From Riptortus pedestris (Eukaryota > Arthropoda > Insecta > Hemiptera > Alydidae), in assembly GCA_019009955.1 (NCBI GenBank), contig CM032229.1, forward strand, positions 3,786,501 through 3,850,500: a DNA stretch of 64,000 nucleotides, written 5' to 3'. The notes under the pieces are model-generated. The model did no database searches. It worked only from the letters and a program-made list of their open reading frames with translations, and was not told the DNA's origin. Position numbers and translations under genes: made by a program. Below, piece by piece: positions 42,391-51,498 of the stretch (positions are counted from its first letter, which is position 1; each line of letters starts with the position of its first letter).

Positions 42391-45300
42391 CACAGTTTTG
42401 AACGGACCTGATTTTTGTCATCTACTAGGTAGGACCGATGGACATTTGAAGAAATATTTCGAAAATTCCGTCATGAAAAAGGGGGGTAGCCTGTAGATAA
42501 CCCTTCCCAATTAGCCTTAGTAGCATAAAGTAGATGTAAATAATAATAAACATAAAAAAAAGAATATTGAGAAAAGTAAGAATAAATACCCATCTCAATA
42601 ACATTAAAAAAATATAATTCTATCACCCTCACCCTTGGGTAAATCTTGTGTAGACTTGTGCTGCTGATCCTGAATCTTCATCATCACTTTCTTTGACATC
42701 AAGAAGTTTCGAAGAGATACTGCTAGCAGTTATCCCAGACCCTGCAACATTGAATAAATATTTGAGATGTATATCAACCATAAATAATTATGCATGTATT
42801 ATAAGCGGAGAAAGAACAAGTAATTCTATTGAGCAATTACTTGAGACTAGGTAATTTTATTCTATTCATGCAGAAACACTTACTACCTTGCAAGAGACAA
42901 AGATAGTGGAAACCTAAGACTCAAAACAACAACAACAAAAGGAACACATTCTGATAAGATGAAATGGTACATGTGTAACCAGGATTTGCCACAGTTCTCT
43001 CAAATGAATAAGTAGATATAACACTAAACCTCTTGTAAACTTTAAATAAAAAGAAGAAAATATACTTATTTTATTGATAGTTCTAGAGATATTGGGGGGG
43101 GGGGAATTCCTGTTGTAAGGTAATGTCCAATGTACATAATCTTATTTTATCATTAATTTTACAGTATAATATTTGACAGATCAATGAATAATTGAATAAT
43201 GGAATGAATGAAGTCTTTCTCATTCAGAATATTAATATTACACAGAATATTTTCAAAAGTTCATTCCACTATCTGCAGTGCTATACACAATAATAAAAAT
43301 AAAATTGACCAAGTAGTGAATATAAATGCAGATAGGTGAATTGAAACAACATTCCAAACAAGAGCATGCAATAGTCATTTACATTACTCAATTGGTTTTA
43401 TTATCATAACAACATTGAAATCAAAGACTATGAAATGAAAATATCTAAATGGACACGGGAGATTGATGCTCCTCTCGAATTGTAGGAGTCTATATTCAAT
43501 AGTTGAGCTTTTTGGGGCCTGGTAGGAATAGTTGTGTATAAAAATGATACGGGAGAATATATGAATGCTAGAATTGTCTCAGGAACTAGAAATTTCTATT
43601 CCCTCTGCTTTAAGTGATCTGAGGAAGACAAAGCAGCAAATATAGGGAAGTCATCAGACAACAGTGACATATGGTATTAAAAATTCATCTTGTCAATGAA
43701 TAAATATTTTGGCTTCTTAATAAAGCATCCATGAATCGAAAAACACCTTCTCATATAGCTAGTGTTGCATCACTGTGTAGTTGAAATCCAAATATAAAAG
43801 TTCATTGAAATTGCATTTTTTACTCCATTAGTCTTCAAATAAAAAGAGGGTGAAAGAAATGCATAATAAATTTAAATAATATTTTAGAAAATCATACAGT
43901 CCTAATTTGGATAAAGCAAACAGGAAATTGTCAGCATAACAGATCTTAACTTTTTTGAGAAATCCGATACTTCTGTTAATCATTGTGAAATGTTTATTAT
44001 ACAGTTTACTTAAAGTACTATAATATCCAACCTAAATATTTATATTTTTGAAGATGTCTCTAGTTATGAATGAAATGATGCATTACTCACTAAAAGTAAC
44101 TTTGAAACTCCCAAATCAATCCTAGCATACACATTGCTAAAAGAAACAAAACAAAAACAAAAGCTTTATACAAAAAAATAATAAATAAATGGCATGTAGA
44201 AATGAATGGAAACCTTCACATAAACAAGGATTAGAATTGCTTGGTCATACATAATAGATATGAAATGTACATAATCAAGTATTTAGTATATCCACCATCA
44301 AACAATTTACAAGTCAAGAACATTAGTGATTAAACCAATTCACTGAGACTAATGTATCACACAGTAAATATTAAGTTGCAAATTAACATTAAATGAAATA
44401 CTAGGAGAAATATAATAGGTAGCCAATCAATAATACCCAAAAAAATAATATTCAAGACATTAAGCTATCAAAATAAATATTTCAAACACAGAGTATTTGT
44501 AAACAATACAGTAAGAATTTCATAGTTCTTTAGTTTTAGGTAACATGATAAACAACAGATATTTGTCATATTGCAGAACTACAAAGTGCATTAATGTTAA
44601 AATAACATAATATGATGCAATAAAAATAAAATACTGACAAATTAATGAAAATACTAGAGACAAGCATAATGAGAACTGAGCATTAAATAAATTAAATTTT
44701 AATAGCTAATGATGATATACCTGATTTATTCGCTGACAACTTTCGGACGAAATCAGATGCATAAGGTTGATTGGAAGAGCTAAGCCTCGGAGAATTATAA
44801 GAAGATGTAAATGATGATGATGTAGATGCTTGAAGCCTCGACTTGAATGCATCACTCAGCCCAGTTCCTATTTCTGGTGTGAATTTAGTAGGGCTATGGC
44901 TAACTTTGTATGTTTCACTACTGGCTTGGCTAAGTAACGGCCTTGTATTCCTTGAAAGTGAAACATCATGCTCAGATTCATCATCTCCATAAATACTCTG
45001 GCTGGTTGTGGAGTTATTCAAACCTACAGAAGTTCGAAGAGACCTTCTTGTTTCTAAATTGGACGAAGCTGGAGGTGGGCTGATGTAGGGAGCATTAGTA
45101 ACTTTATGGTCAGCGAAGGTTGAATTGGCAAGGGGTTGTGTATTTGTAGCTCTGGTAGGAGACTTACGTTTTGGTGATTTGTTGCTTCTAGGTGGCGGCA
45201 TTGACCTCCGAGTGCTTCTTGAAGACCCTTCATCACTTTCTTCATCGGCAGAACTGTGAGAAATATTCCGGGGGTCAAACTTTGCCGATGTGTTCAAATC

Positions 45301-45453
45301 GACCGACGACTGACTTTGATCTAAGAGCGACCTTAATTTTTTCAAGTAAAGCTTTCGAGTTGTCGCTGTGACTGGACCAACTGTTTGTCCTAATTCAACC
45401 AATTTAACACGGATTTCGGCATCGGATAAATTGTCTAGATCAAGAGACGCCAT
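9522..45453 (-). CDS. MAN1: MAN1 / LEM domain-containing protein 3, complete 11-exon gene
   Basis: MAN1 is an inner nuclear membrane protein that binds BAF-DNA through its LEM domain and, in animals, restrains receptor-Smad signalling through its C-terminal RRM-like domain. Exons are 45453-44721, 42741-42633, 41039-40855, 39012-38966, 32779-32606, 30878-30698, 21624-21439, 19359-19230, 18799-18686, 12353-12172 and 9640-9522. They total 2160 nt, 719 residues plus TGA, with every junction GT-AG and in phase. Approximate domain order is LEM 1-45, a Ser-rich basic nucleoplasmic linker to 300, TM1 310-330, a lumenal segment, TM2 464-488, the MAN1/Src1 C-terminal (winged-helix) region to 600, and the RRM-like domain 615-705. 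A Met 10 codons upstream (45483) is in frame, but 45453 places the LEM domain at the N terminus as in relatives. A single-membrane-pass LEMD2 is excluded by the RRM tail. It is shorter than vertebrate MAN1, mainly in the linker. Confidence 0.94.
9801..10187 (+). repeat. family A copy with internal deletion
   Basis: Both ends are present (AGCAGATTTCTCTTGAGGG on the left; GGGAAATCTGCTTAGTTGAC then GCAGCCCCTGCACGATGGAC on the right). The internal (TA)n and the C-rich block are deleted, leaving 0.39 kb. It lies just upstream of MAN1 exon 11, in the last intron. Confidence 0.8.
10929..11551 (+). repeat. family A copy, near complete
   Basis: Perfect palindrome at 10935-10954, internal (TA)n at 11039-11061, a GGGGTTTAGGGG block, then a right end with GCAGCCCCTGCATGACAGACTTTT. 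The subterminal GGGAAATCTGCT is degraded in this copy. It lies in the last MAN1 intron. Confidence 0.82.
12172..12353 (-). CDS. MAN1: MAN1 exon 10: RRM/UHM-like domain core
   Basis: 182-nt exon encoding EEGDDWVGTVVDAILEKTTQ, then ILHIAVERQSREGCVYMKCA and AGIAYRALHGSWFD (residues 620-680). This is the RNP-like fold with the SREGCVYxKC strand and the ALHGSWFD turn. The donor is GTAAGT. Confidence 0.96.
14425..14580 (+). repeat. tRNA-derived SINE, 5'-truncated
   Basis: It contains a B-box-like GAGTTTGATTCCC, then ATTAAATAAAATCCTTAG, AAAAGGGTGGTAACTTATAG, and an AGTGGAAGTTAATAAT tail. It matches the body of the complete SINE copies at 23.3 and 41.7 kb. The A box is not evident. Confidence 0.65.
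15740..16770 (-). repeat. family A copy with duplicated right end
   Basis: On the minus strand the palindrome end lies near 16740-16765 and (TA)-rich sequence near 16620. The C-rich block is CCCCCCCCCCCGG at about 16495. At the other end two GTCCGTCACGCAGGGGCTGCG-like termini occur about 85 bp apart (15748 degenerate, 15831 good), as if the end had been duplicated or two elements had landed together. Confidence 0.7.
17750..17925 (-). repeat. degenerate family A core
   Basis: Shares the CCCATCCCCCCCTCC block, ACTTGATCTTTGGTTTTATA and TTAAATATCAAATATGGTAA with the core of better copies. No ends are recognisable. Confidence 0.45.
18686..18799 (-). CDS. MAN1: MAN1 exon 9: linker to RRM-like domain
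   Basis: 114-nt exon encoding KRKTWQGQAFDTMEGSVNSL, then SPTSCLKIRHMFDAAM (residues 582-619). WQGQAF and CLKIRxMFD are diagnostic of MAN1. The last codon (ATG) is split 2+1 with exon 10. Confidence 0.95.
19230..19359 (-). CDS. MAN1: MAN1 exon 8: winged-helix region
   Basis: 130-nt exon encoding MDKLWNEAVSLLESDSRVRC, then IEGEDCLAWRWLASS (residues 539-581). The W-AV-L-SRVR and EGEDxLxWRW pattern is the family signature. The donor GTAGGC follows TCTAA. Reading on instead would hit TAG at once, so the splice is required. Confidence 0.94.
19815..19985 (+). repeat. family C repeat, copy 2
   Basis: Matches 440-600 over about 150 bp, including GGGAAACCACTGCATGCC, GTGAAAATCAGGGTTACC and TCAGGTGTAGCCT. 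It lies in MAN1 intron 7. Confidence 0.6.
21439..21624 (-). CDS. MAN1: MAN1 exon 7: end of TM2 and start of C-terminal nucleoplasmic domain
   Basis: 186-nt exon encoding VTGAFGVIYYGISYKMGKEA, then EVYKLANNIIEIISSKGPDT and YIPIIHVRDQLIPLQDRS (residues 477-538). The P-I-HVRD-LIP string is strongly conserved in MAN1/LEM2 winged-helix domains. The donor is GTGAGT at 21438. Confidence 0.95.
22200..22575 (+). repeat. direct duplication of about 80 bp
   Basis: Both 22212-22295 and 22497-22570 carry GGAAAAATAARTCAGTGGAAG, then ATATTT, TTCAT-TATTGACCTT and GCYATTTCYCYTTCAACRAA. They are about 285 bp apart. A CCTGAAGAGAAAATGTGAAAC motif precedes the first copy. Confidence 0.55.
23303..23554 (-). repeat. 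complete tRNA-derived SINE with 12-bp target-site duplication
   Basis: The element at 23315-23542 is flanked by the exact duplication TATAAGCCATTA (23303-23314 and 23543-23554). On the minus strand it starts with a tRNA-like head: A-box-like TTAGTCATGCGAGTTAAAGC, then B box GAGTTCGATTCTTG. It continues through AAAAGGGTGGTAACCTGCAG and ends in an (AAT)n tail. These are the pol III promoter elements of a tRNA SINE. It lies in MAN1 intron 6. Confidence 0.88.
24070..24115 (-). repeat. family A terminal fragment, degenerate
   Basis: AAAAAGCCTGTCATGAAGGG, then GAACTAAGCATTTCCCATG, resembles the GTCCGTCACGCAGGGGCTGC end of family A and sits just upstream of a full copy. A similar worn end is at 25828-25872. 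Confidence 0.45.
24255..24846 (-). repeat. family A copy, near complete
   Basis: On the minus strand the palindrome end is at 24818-24837 (one mismatch). (TA)n lies at 24698-24715, the C-rich block at about 24560-24585, and the hairpin end GTCGGTCACAAAGGGGCTGC at 24260. It is in MAN1 intron 6. Confidence 0.82.
24880..25612 (-). repeat. two degenerate family A copies in tandem
   Basis: 24880-25110 carries TTGATTAATGTCCAAGATCC, GCAATAAGATAGGTTATATT and GGTCTGACTTCAGCC. 25260-25612 carries TTCTGTTAATATTCGAGATA, GGTCGGATTTCAAC and GGACATTTGAAGAATTGTTC, ending TTGCTAAAA. With the copy at 24255, three family A copies lie side by side in one orientation. Confidence 0.55.
26840..27360. repeat. GC-rich repeat D, copy 1
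   Basis: About 0.5 kb clearly richer in GC than its surroundings. Its left part (TAGCCGTGAAGCCTTAATC, then CACCTATCCGACATCC) is matched by the sequence on either side of the piggyBac-type MITE at 35.5-36.2 kb, so it belongs to a dispersed repeat. A 109-codon minus frame (26883-27212) is open but unrecognised. The class is unknown. Confidence 0.45.
27370..29700. other. MAN1 intron 6, no recognised feature
   Basis: AT-rich intronic DNA with no supported exon, RNA gene or clear transposon end. Confidence 0.6.
30284..30302 (-). repeat. single piggyBac-like terminus (TTAA + CCCTTTATTGGGC)
   Basis: On the minus strand TTAACCCTTTATTGGGCAA starts at 30302. TTAA plus CCCTTT is the standard start of piggyBac-type elements. 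A 173-codon minus frame (30260-29739) lies inside. No matching second terminus was found to the left, so this may be a solo end or chance. Confidence 0.3.
30372..30537. repeat. imperfect hairpin with 16-bp perfect core
   Basis: TTTTGATGGGAAGAAC (30429-30444) and its exact reverse complement (30477-30492) are separated by 32 nt. Outside them the arms stay similar (TTTTGGTATCCACCATAGAG against the reverse complement of the right arm, CCTTTGGTATTCGTCTTTAGAG), extending the pairing to about 60 bp per side with mismatches. It lies in MAN1 intron 6, 160 bp downstream of exon 6. Confidence 0.6.
30698..30878 (-). CDS. MAN1: MAN1 exon 6: lumenal end and start of TM2
   Basis: 181-nt exon encoding GTWITNQQLPNVKVLITANP, then LPFFCYVTNNLMIAANWIFK (residues 417-476). 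The hydrophobic end starts the second membrane span, which is completed by exon 7. The donor is GTTCGT at 30697, phase 1. Confidence 0.93.
32606..32779 (-). CDS. MAN1: MAN1 exon 5: lumenal segment
   Basis: 174-nt phase-0 exon encoding VNCIRDVDRDLTSKIFKIVY through AVVLEHDPAL (residues 359-416). Heh2/Man1-type proteins have a helical lumenal domain here. The donor is GTAAGA at 32605. Confidence 0.92.
33172..33320 (-). repeat. degenerate family A fragment
   Basis: Holds AGTTTGATAATGATCAAACA, then AAAAATTGCGACC and TTTTGAATTGACCTCATT. It abuts the palindrome end of the next family A copy. Confidence 0.5.
33321..35305 (+). repeat. family A copy split by a Helitron
   Basis: The left part at 33321-33451 has the perfect palindrome GATTTCCCTTAAGGGAAATC at 33323. 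The right part at about 34825-35305 resumes with CTGTTAATGCGGTCGCAATT and ends GCAGCCCCTGCGTGACGGAC. The interruption sits in the (TA)n tract of family A. Confidence 0.8.
33452..34800 (-). mobile_element. family B Helitron, complete, nested in family A
   Basis: In minus orientation the 3' end is the hairpin CCCAGGCGAAGCTGAG region followed by CTAG at 33455-33452 and then T, as in Helitrons. The 5' end is TCTATATATATATATAAAAT at about 34780-34800, with TC as the first bases. About 1.35 kb long. No Rep/helicase frame is present, so it is non-autonomous. Confidence 0.7.
35506..36181. mobile_element. piggyBac-type MITE with TTAA duplication
   Basis: TTAA at 35506-35509 and 36178-36181 flank a 668-bp element. 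Its ends are inverted: CCCTTTAACAGCT on the left and AGCTGTTAAAGGG on the right. Internally there is an AT-rich core and, near the right end, copies of the palindrome GACGAGATATCTCGTC. TTAA plus CCCTTT termini are typical of piggyBac. No transposase frame is present. The flanks join to match repeat D at 26.88 kb. Confidence 0.85.
36263..36346 (-). repeat. SINE 3'-part fragment
   Basis: TTAACATTTATTGTGTGCTA, then AAAGCTAGTTAGGATGGGTA and ACAGGTTACCAC resemble the tail half of the tRNA SINE on the minus strand. Family A begins directly after it (36347), as if inserted in the SINE. Confidence 0.5.
36347..36910 (+). repeat. family A copy lacking its right end
   Basis: Left end TTTTAGCAGATTTCCCTAAA with a worn palindrome. 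The internal microsatellite is (TG)n instead of (TA)n at 36463-36478. A GGGAGGAGGGTTTAGAGG block follows. It stops at TTGAGACAAATTTATG, before the hairpin end. Confidence 0.75.
38966..39012 (-). CDS. MAN1: MAN1 exon 4: 47-nt microexon-sized lumenal exon
   Basis: The exon encodes DLYYPICTNEESQIPK (residues 343-358) between a polypyrimidine acceptor CAG and the donor GTGAGT. It is assigned because it alone carries exon 3 (phase 1) into exon 5 (phase 0) without a stop. Confidence 0.85.
40855..41039 (-). CDS. MAN1: MAN1 exon 3: first transmembrane segment
   Basis: 185-nt exon between TTGCAG and GTAACA. It encodes SRTPLSAQARGKGTQLYND, then a hydrophobic run LLILFSLFFIIIGITYV (residues about 310-330), which is the first membrane span. 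A short lumenal Thr/Ser stretch follows. It leaves at phase 1. Confidence 0.92.
41110..41470 (-). repeat. degenerate family A copy with long (TA)n
   Basis: TAACATTTTTTGAGCTGATT, ATCCCCCCCCTCTCACTGGGC and TTGCGACCACTAGATG keep the core order of family A around (TA)n at 41250-41296. Both ends are lost. Confidence 0.5.
41718..42571 (+). repeat. tRNA-derived SINE interrupted by family A
   Basis: The SINE is flanked by AATATTGAG (41718-41726 and 42563-42571). The head has the A-box-like TGGCCGTGCTAGTTAAGG and B box GGGTTTGATTCTCG. The body runs to CCACCCTGGCTAGAAAA at about 41877, resumes at GGGGGGTAGCCTGTAGATAA (42482) and ends in an AATAATAATAA tail. The gap is a family A element. Confidence 0.85.
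41878..42476 (-). repeat. family A copy inserted in a SINE
   Basis: On the minus strand it ends (right side) with the full GTCCGTCACGCAGGGGCTGC hairpin and AGCAGATTTCCCACGTG. (TA)n is at 42353-42382. The palindrome end is missing, the copy stopping at AAAATTCCGTCATGA. The A-rich junctions on both sides fit insertion into the SINE's A-run. Confidence 0.8.
42633..42741 (-). CDS. MAN1: MAN1 exon 2: acidic linker
   Basis: 109-nt exon between the acceptor TTGCAG and the donor GTGAGG. It encodes SGITASSISSKLLDVKESDDEDSG-type acidic, Ser-rich nucleoplasmic sequence, residues about 245-280. It enters at phase 1 and leaves at phase 2, matching its neighbours. Confidence 0.88.
42742..44720. other. MAN1 intron 1, nothing recognised
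   Basis: 2-kb AT-rich intron. I see no exon, transposon end or tandem repeat beyond short G and A runs. Confidence 0.7.
44721..45453 (-). CDS. MAN1: MAN1 exon 1: LEM domain and Ser-rich linker
   Basis: This exon encodes residues 1-244 from MASLDLDNLSDAEIRVKL. The LEM helix-loop-helix has LSDAEIRVKLVELG, then GPVTATTRKLYLKKL, the hallmark basic end of the motif. The rest is Ser/Thr/Pro/Arg-rich, including a basic KSPKRKSPTR stretch suited to nuclear import. The donor GTATAT at 44720 splits a Gly codon (phase 1). Confidence 0.94.
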
Positions 45454-46106
45454 GTTTAAAACTACGATGAAGCACGAGCCCAACCCGGGTCACGCGCTCT
45501 TTCCCTCTACAAATTTTGTGTATAGCGGAAGGTTAGGAAACCTAATCATCAAAAACTCATAGCATTATTAGATTTAAAAAACACTTTTAAATGAAATTTA
45601 ATTGAAATGGGCTAGTAAATTAGGCGAAATTTAAGTATAAAACGTTAAACTAATCATTATAAACTTAAAAGAACTTTCTGAGCTCACGATCACAAACAAA
45701 ATTTTAAATAGTAACTGTAACGTATTAGTTATACACATTCACAATATTCATTACATAATATTTCTATATATTTTATTAAATTACTTATTATGAACACAGT
45801 ATAAAACAATTAATATTACCTTAACTCAGTAATTAATTGTTTTTAAAACCAATGGAGGGGGGGGAGAGATAAAGAATAGTTAATTCATCTATACTTCTAA
45901 ATATTAAGGGTCTAATTTTCAATTCAAAACTCGTGGGTGACATAGTAGGGTACCTTGGAAAAAAGTTTTAAAAGGTACAATCCTGTTTAATAATGGGGGG
46001 GGGGCGGTACTGAATAATCATAAGTAAAAATTTTAAAGCTTTAAAAATATATTTGAAACTATTTTTTGACAATTATTTGCCTTAAGTACTACTTAACTTC
46101 AGCTAT

Positions 46107-46162
46107 TTTATTTATTTATTTATTATTTATTAACTTCCACTTTTTACAACTAAGGCTAATTG

Positions 46163-46165
<3 letters not shown>
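46107..46165 (-). repeat. SINE tail fragment bordering (GA)n
   Basis: TTATTTATTTATTATTTATT, then AACTTCCACTTTTTACAAC and TAAGGCTAATTGGGA is the SINE 3' part on the minus strand. It runs straight into the GA tract where a complete SINE reads GGGACGGGTTA. Confidence 0.65.
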
Positions 46166-46987
<822 letters not shown>

Positions 46988-47963
46988 AAATTCGGTTCAG
47001 CCGTTTATGCGTGAAAGAGTAACAAACAAACAAACACACGAAAGAAACAAAATGCAGTTATTAGGTGTCTATGACATGGAAAACGAAAAGTTATAGTGAA
47101 AATTCGCGAAAAAAAATCAATGTACAGACAGAGGTTACGGCTGAACCGAATTTTATGAAACTTGGTATGTACATTACTACTAACCCAACTTAGACTTTTG
47201 GCTATACTAATTTTCTCTGAGACGAACAGGAGTGGGGGTAATAAGGGATGCCTGAAATTAGATATAGTGATATTTCGTTTCCTATTGGGGTTTCGGCAAA
47301 TATGCACATAACAAAAGTTGTTTATTTTGTTATTTAGAGAAACTTTTGTTATATACACTTTCGTCGTATACCGAAGTGTAAATGCGTTATACGCTAAAAA
47401 TTATAGCGGGAGTCAACAATATTATTTGACACAAAAGACTCTACCGAACTAAATAAAACTCGGTGTGTGTATTAGCTCTGTCGTCTTAATTATCATAAGC
47501 CCCACCAACATTCTAGGGACGGGCAGGAGTGGGGTAGTTAGGGAAGCCTGAAATTAAAAATAGTGATATTTCGTTTCCTATTGGTTTATCTAAAAATATG
47601 CACATGACACAAGTTGTTTATTTTGTTATTTAACATAACTTTTGCTATATTCATTTTTGTCGTATAACAAAGTATAAACAAGATATACACTAAAAACTAG
47701 ACCGCGAGCCAACAATTTTGTTTGGCACTAACAATTGAACAGAACTTAAAAAAATTTGGAATGTGAATTAGCATTAATTCTTCCATGATTATAAGATATA
47801 TTAAAATTTTTAGGTCCAAACGGGAGTGGGGGTTATAAGGGAAGCCTGAAATGAAAAATTGTGATATTCCGATTCCAATTGGTTTTTCAACGATTTTCTA
47901 TAAAAATACAATCATTAGTCAGTCAACAATGATTTCCCGGGCATTGCCGGGTATATTAGCTAG
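46988..47963 (+). mobile_element. family B Helitron, rearranged 5' end
   Basis: 46988-47135 is an inverted 5' end (TTCGGTTCAGCCGTTTATGC to CAGAGGTTAC). It is fused at GGCTGAACCGAATTTTATG to a plus-oriented body that ends with hairpin CCCGGGCATTGCCGGG and CTAG at 47960-47963. The base after CTAG is A, not the usual T. Confidence 0.65.
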
Positions 47964-48251
47964 ATTGTATATACAAAATACGTACATTATAGATGATATT
48001 TAATTATTATAAATCCTATCCATGATTATGATTTGAATTATTCACGGTGAGTCAAACAGTGGAGATGGAATGATTAGAGACTTATTTTCATTTATTCTTC
48101 AAATCTAAATTTTTTTCCCCATAAGTCGCCTAACGGAAAGAAATGAGCCCAGACGGGAAGAGCAGTTTTACACGACGATGCATTGACAAAACCAAAATAG
48201 AATATTTCCATCTCAAATGATTTCCCGAGCGAAGCCGGGTACCTTGGCTAG
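47964..48251 (+). mobile_element. short second Helitron 3' end
   Basis: The body is unrelated to family B, but it ends with hairpin CCCGAGCGAAGCCGGG and CTAG at 48248-48251 followed by T. It is a different element sharing the 3' terminus, or a family B end with captured sequence. Confidence 0.5.
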
Positions 48252-48267
48252 TATATCTATCTATCTA

Positions 48268-48323
<56 letters not shown>

Positions 48324-48324
<1 letters not shown>

Positions 48325-49444
48325 TAGGTCAGATACCCGGCTTCGCCCGGGACTTCATTTGAGGCTGAATGGTGATAGTATTTTTTTAGCAGGCTTTACA
48401 TTGCACAATATTTTGACATTTACCCGTCCCAGTATTTAGGATTGATACCGTCGTTGCCGTGGAGTTGCTAATAATAGAATATTTGTTCGATAAGGCTTCA
48501 CTGTCATTGATATTTTTATATTTCCCGTCTCTTATACATGTAAATATGGTGAATTTTTATTTCAGGCCTCCCTTATAACCCCCCTCCCGTTCGAACCTAA
48601 AAATTTTAATATAACTTATAATTATGGAAGAATTAATGCTAATTGACATACCGAGCTTTGTTAAGTTCGGTTCAGCCGTTAGTGCCCAATAACAGTGTTG
48701 GCTCCCGCTAAAGTTTTAACGTATAACTCATTTATACTTAGGTATACGACAAAAGTGTATATAAGAAAAGTTACTCCAAATAACAAAATAAACAACTTTT
48801 GTTATGTTTATATTTGCGGAAAAACCAATAGGAAACGAAATATCGCTATTTTTAATTTCAGGCTTCCCTTATATCCCCCACTCCTGCCCGTCCATAGAAA
48901 TGTTGGTATGGCTTATTATAATGAAGGCCTCGCTGCTGATACACATACCGAGTTTTATTTAGTTCGGTTGAGTCTTTTTTGGCAAATAATATTGTTGACT
49001 CCCGCTATAATTTTTAGCGTATAACGCTTTTAAACTTCGGTATACGACAAAAGTGTATATAACAAAAGTTACTCTAAATAACAAAATAAACAACTTTTGT
49101 TATGTGCATATTAGCCGAAAAACCAATAGAAAACGAAATATCGCTATTTTTAATTTCAGGCTTCCCTTATAACCCCCACTCCTGTTCGCCTCAGAGAAAT
49201 TTAATATAGCATAAAGTCTAAGTTGTATTAGAAGTAATAAACATACGAAGTTTCATAAAATTCGGTTCAGCCGTTTTATGCGTTGAAAAAGGTAACAAAC
49301 AAACAAACAACAAAAAAACAAAACATACACGAAAGAAACAAAATGCAGATATGGTGTCTATGACATGTTGAAACGAAAAGTTATCGTGAAATTTCGCGAA
49401 AAAAATCAATGTACAGACAGAGGTTACAATTTTATATTATATCT

Positions 49445-49448
<4 letters not shown>
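48324..49448 (-). mobile_element. family B Helitron, inverted
   Basis: In minus orientation CTAG is at 48327-48324, with hairpin CCCGGGCGAAGCCGGG just before it. The 5' end AAAATTGTAACCTCTGTCTG is at about 49435. It holds three similar TTTTGTTATRT / GGGGGTTATAAGGG blocks, suggesting internal tandem units. About 1.1 kb, non-autonomous. Confidence 0.75.
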
Positions 49449-49486
<38 letters not shown>

Positions 49487-49492
<6 letters not shown>

Positions 49493-50579
49493 GTAACCTC
49501 TGTCTGTACATTGATTTTTTGTTCGCGAAATTTCACTGATAAGTCTCTTCGTTTCACATGTTATAGACACCATAACTGCATTTTGGTTTCTTTGGGTTGT
49601 CCTGTTTGTTTGTTTATTTGTTTGTTTGTTTGTTTGTTACATTTTCACGCATATACGGCCTGAACCGAAATTTTATGAAAGTTGGTATGTATATTACTAC
49701 TAATCCAACTTAGACTTTAGGCTATATTAATATTCACTGATACGAACAGCGAGTGGGGGCTTATAAGGGTGACCTCGAAATTAATAATAGCGATATTTCC
49801 GTGTTCCTATTGGTTATTTCGGTCAAATTATGCATATAACAAAAGTTGTGTCTTTAATTTTGTTATTTAAAGTAAAACTTTTGTTTATATACACTTTTTT
49901 TTTCGTATACCGAACTTATAAAGGCGTTATACCGACTAAAAGAGATTATAGCGGGAGGTCAACAATTTTATTTGGCACAATGACTCAACCGAACTAAATA
50001 AAACTCGGTCATGTGTATTAGCACTATACACCTTCCTTATAATTAGCTATTACAAACATTTCTAGGGAAGGGCAGGAGTGGGGGTTATAAGGGAGGCCCT
50101 GCCTCGAAACTAAAAATAGTGATATTTCGTTTCCTATTGGGGTTTCGGCAAATATGCACATAACAAAAGTTGTTTATTTTGTTATTTAGAGAAACTTTTG
50201 TTATATTCCACTTTTGTTGTATAACGAATTATAAACGAGATATACACTAAAAGCTAAAGCGGGAGTCAACTATTTTATTGGACACCAACGGTTGAACTGA
50301 TTCCTACAAAACTCGGAATATATAAATTAGCATTAATTCTTACATGGTTATAAGCTATATTAAAATGTTTAGGTTATAACGGGAGTGGGGGTTATAAGGG
50401 AGTCCTGAAATAAAAATTCGTGATATTTCATTTTCTATTCCAAACCAACCACGGGTACTAACCCTAAACACTGAAACGGGGAAATGTCCAAATATTGTGC
50501 AAAGTAAAGTCTTGACGAAAAAATACCATCATTATTCCGGCTCAAATGAATTCCCGGGCAAAGCCGGGTACCTTAGCTA

Positions 50580-50580
<1 letters not shown>
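49487..50580 (+). mobile_element. family B Helitron
   Basis: Starts AAAATTGTAACCTCTGTCTG after (TA)n and ends with hairpin CCCGGGCAAAGCCGGG, then CTAG at 50577-50580 and T. It is head-to-head with the previous copy. Confidence 0.78.
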
Positions 50581-50630
<50 letters not shown>

Positions 50631-50637
<7 letters not shown>

Positions 50638-51430
50638 GTAACCTCTGTCTGTACATTGATTTTTTTCGCGAAATTTCACGATAACTTTTCGTTTCACATG
50701 TCATAGACACCATATCTGCATTTTGTTTCTTTCGTGTATGTTTGTTTGTTTGTTTGTTACCTTTTCACGCATAAACGGCTGAACCGAATTTTATGAAACT
50801 TGGTATGTATATTACTACTAATCCAACTTAGACTTTAGGCTATATTAATTTCCTCTGAGACGAACAGGAGTGGGGGTTATAAGGGAAGCCTGAAATTAAA
50901 AATAGCGATATTTCGTTTTCTATTGGTTTTTCGGCAAATATGCACATAACAAAAGTTGTTTATTTTGTTACTTAGAGTAACTTTTTTTATATACACTTTT
51001 TTCATATACTGAATTATAAATGCGTTATACGCTAAAAATGATAGCGGGAGCCAACAATTTTATTGGGCACTAACGGCTGAACGGAACTTAAAAAAAACTC
51101 GCTATGTCAATTACCATTAATTCTTCCATGATTATAAGCTATATTAAAATTTTTAGATTAGAACGGGAGTGGGGGTTATAAGGGAGGCCTGAAATAAAAA
51201 TTCACCATATTTACATGTATAAGAGACGGGAAATATAAAAATATCGAAGACAGTGAAGCCTTATCGAACAAATAATTCTATTATTAGTAAATCCACGGCA
51301 ACGACGGGTATCAATCCTAAACACTGGGACGGGTAAATGTCAAAATATTGTGCAATGTAAAGCCTGCTAAAAAATACCATCACAATTCAGCCTCAAATGA
51401 ATTCCCGGGCGAAGCCGGGTATCTGAGCTA

Positions 51431-51431
<1 letters not shown>
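50631..51431 (+). mobile_element. family B Helitron, shorter copy
   Basis: Starts AAAATTGTAACCTCTGTCTG directly after the (TA)n that follows the previous CTAG. It ends CCCGGGCGAAGCCGGG, then CTAG at 51428-51431 and T. It is head-to-tail with the copy on its left and lacks one internal block. Confidence 0.78.

Positions 51432-51497
<66 letters not shown>

Positions 51498-51498
<1 letters not shown>

Noticed and set aside
44692..44720. Extension of MAN1 exon 1 to the stop after GISSLAIKI
   Set aside because: The reading past 44721 is intron. Splicing at GTATAT joins in phase to the acidic exon at 42741.
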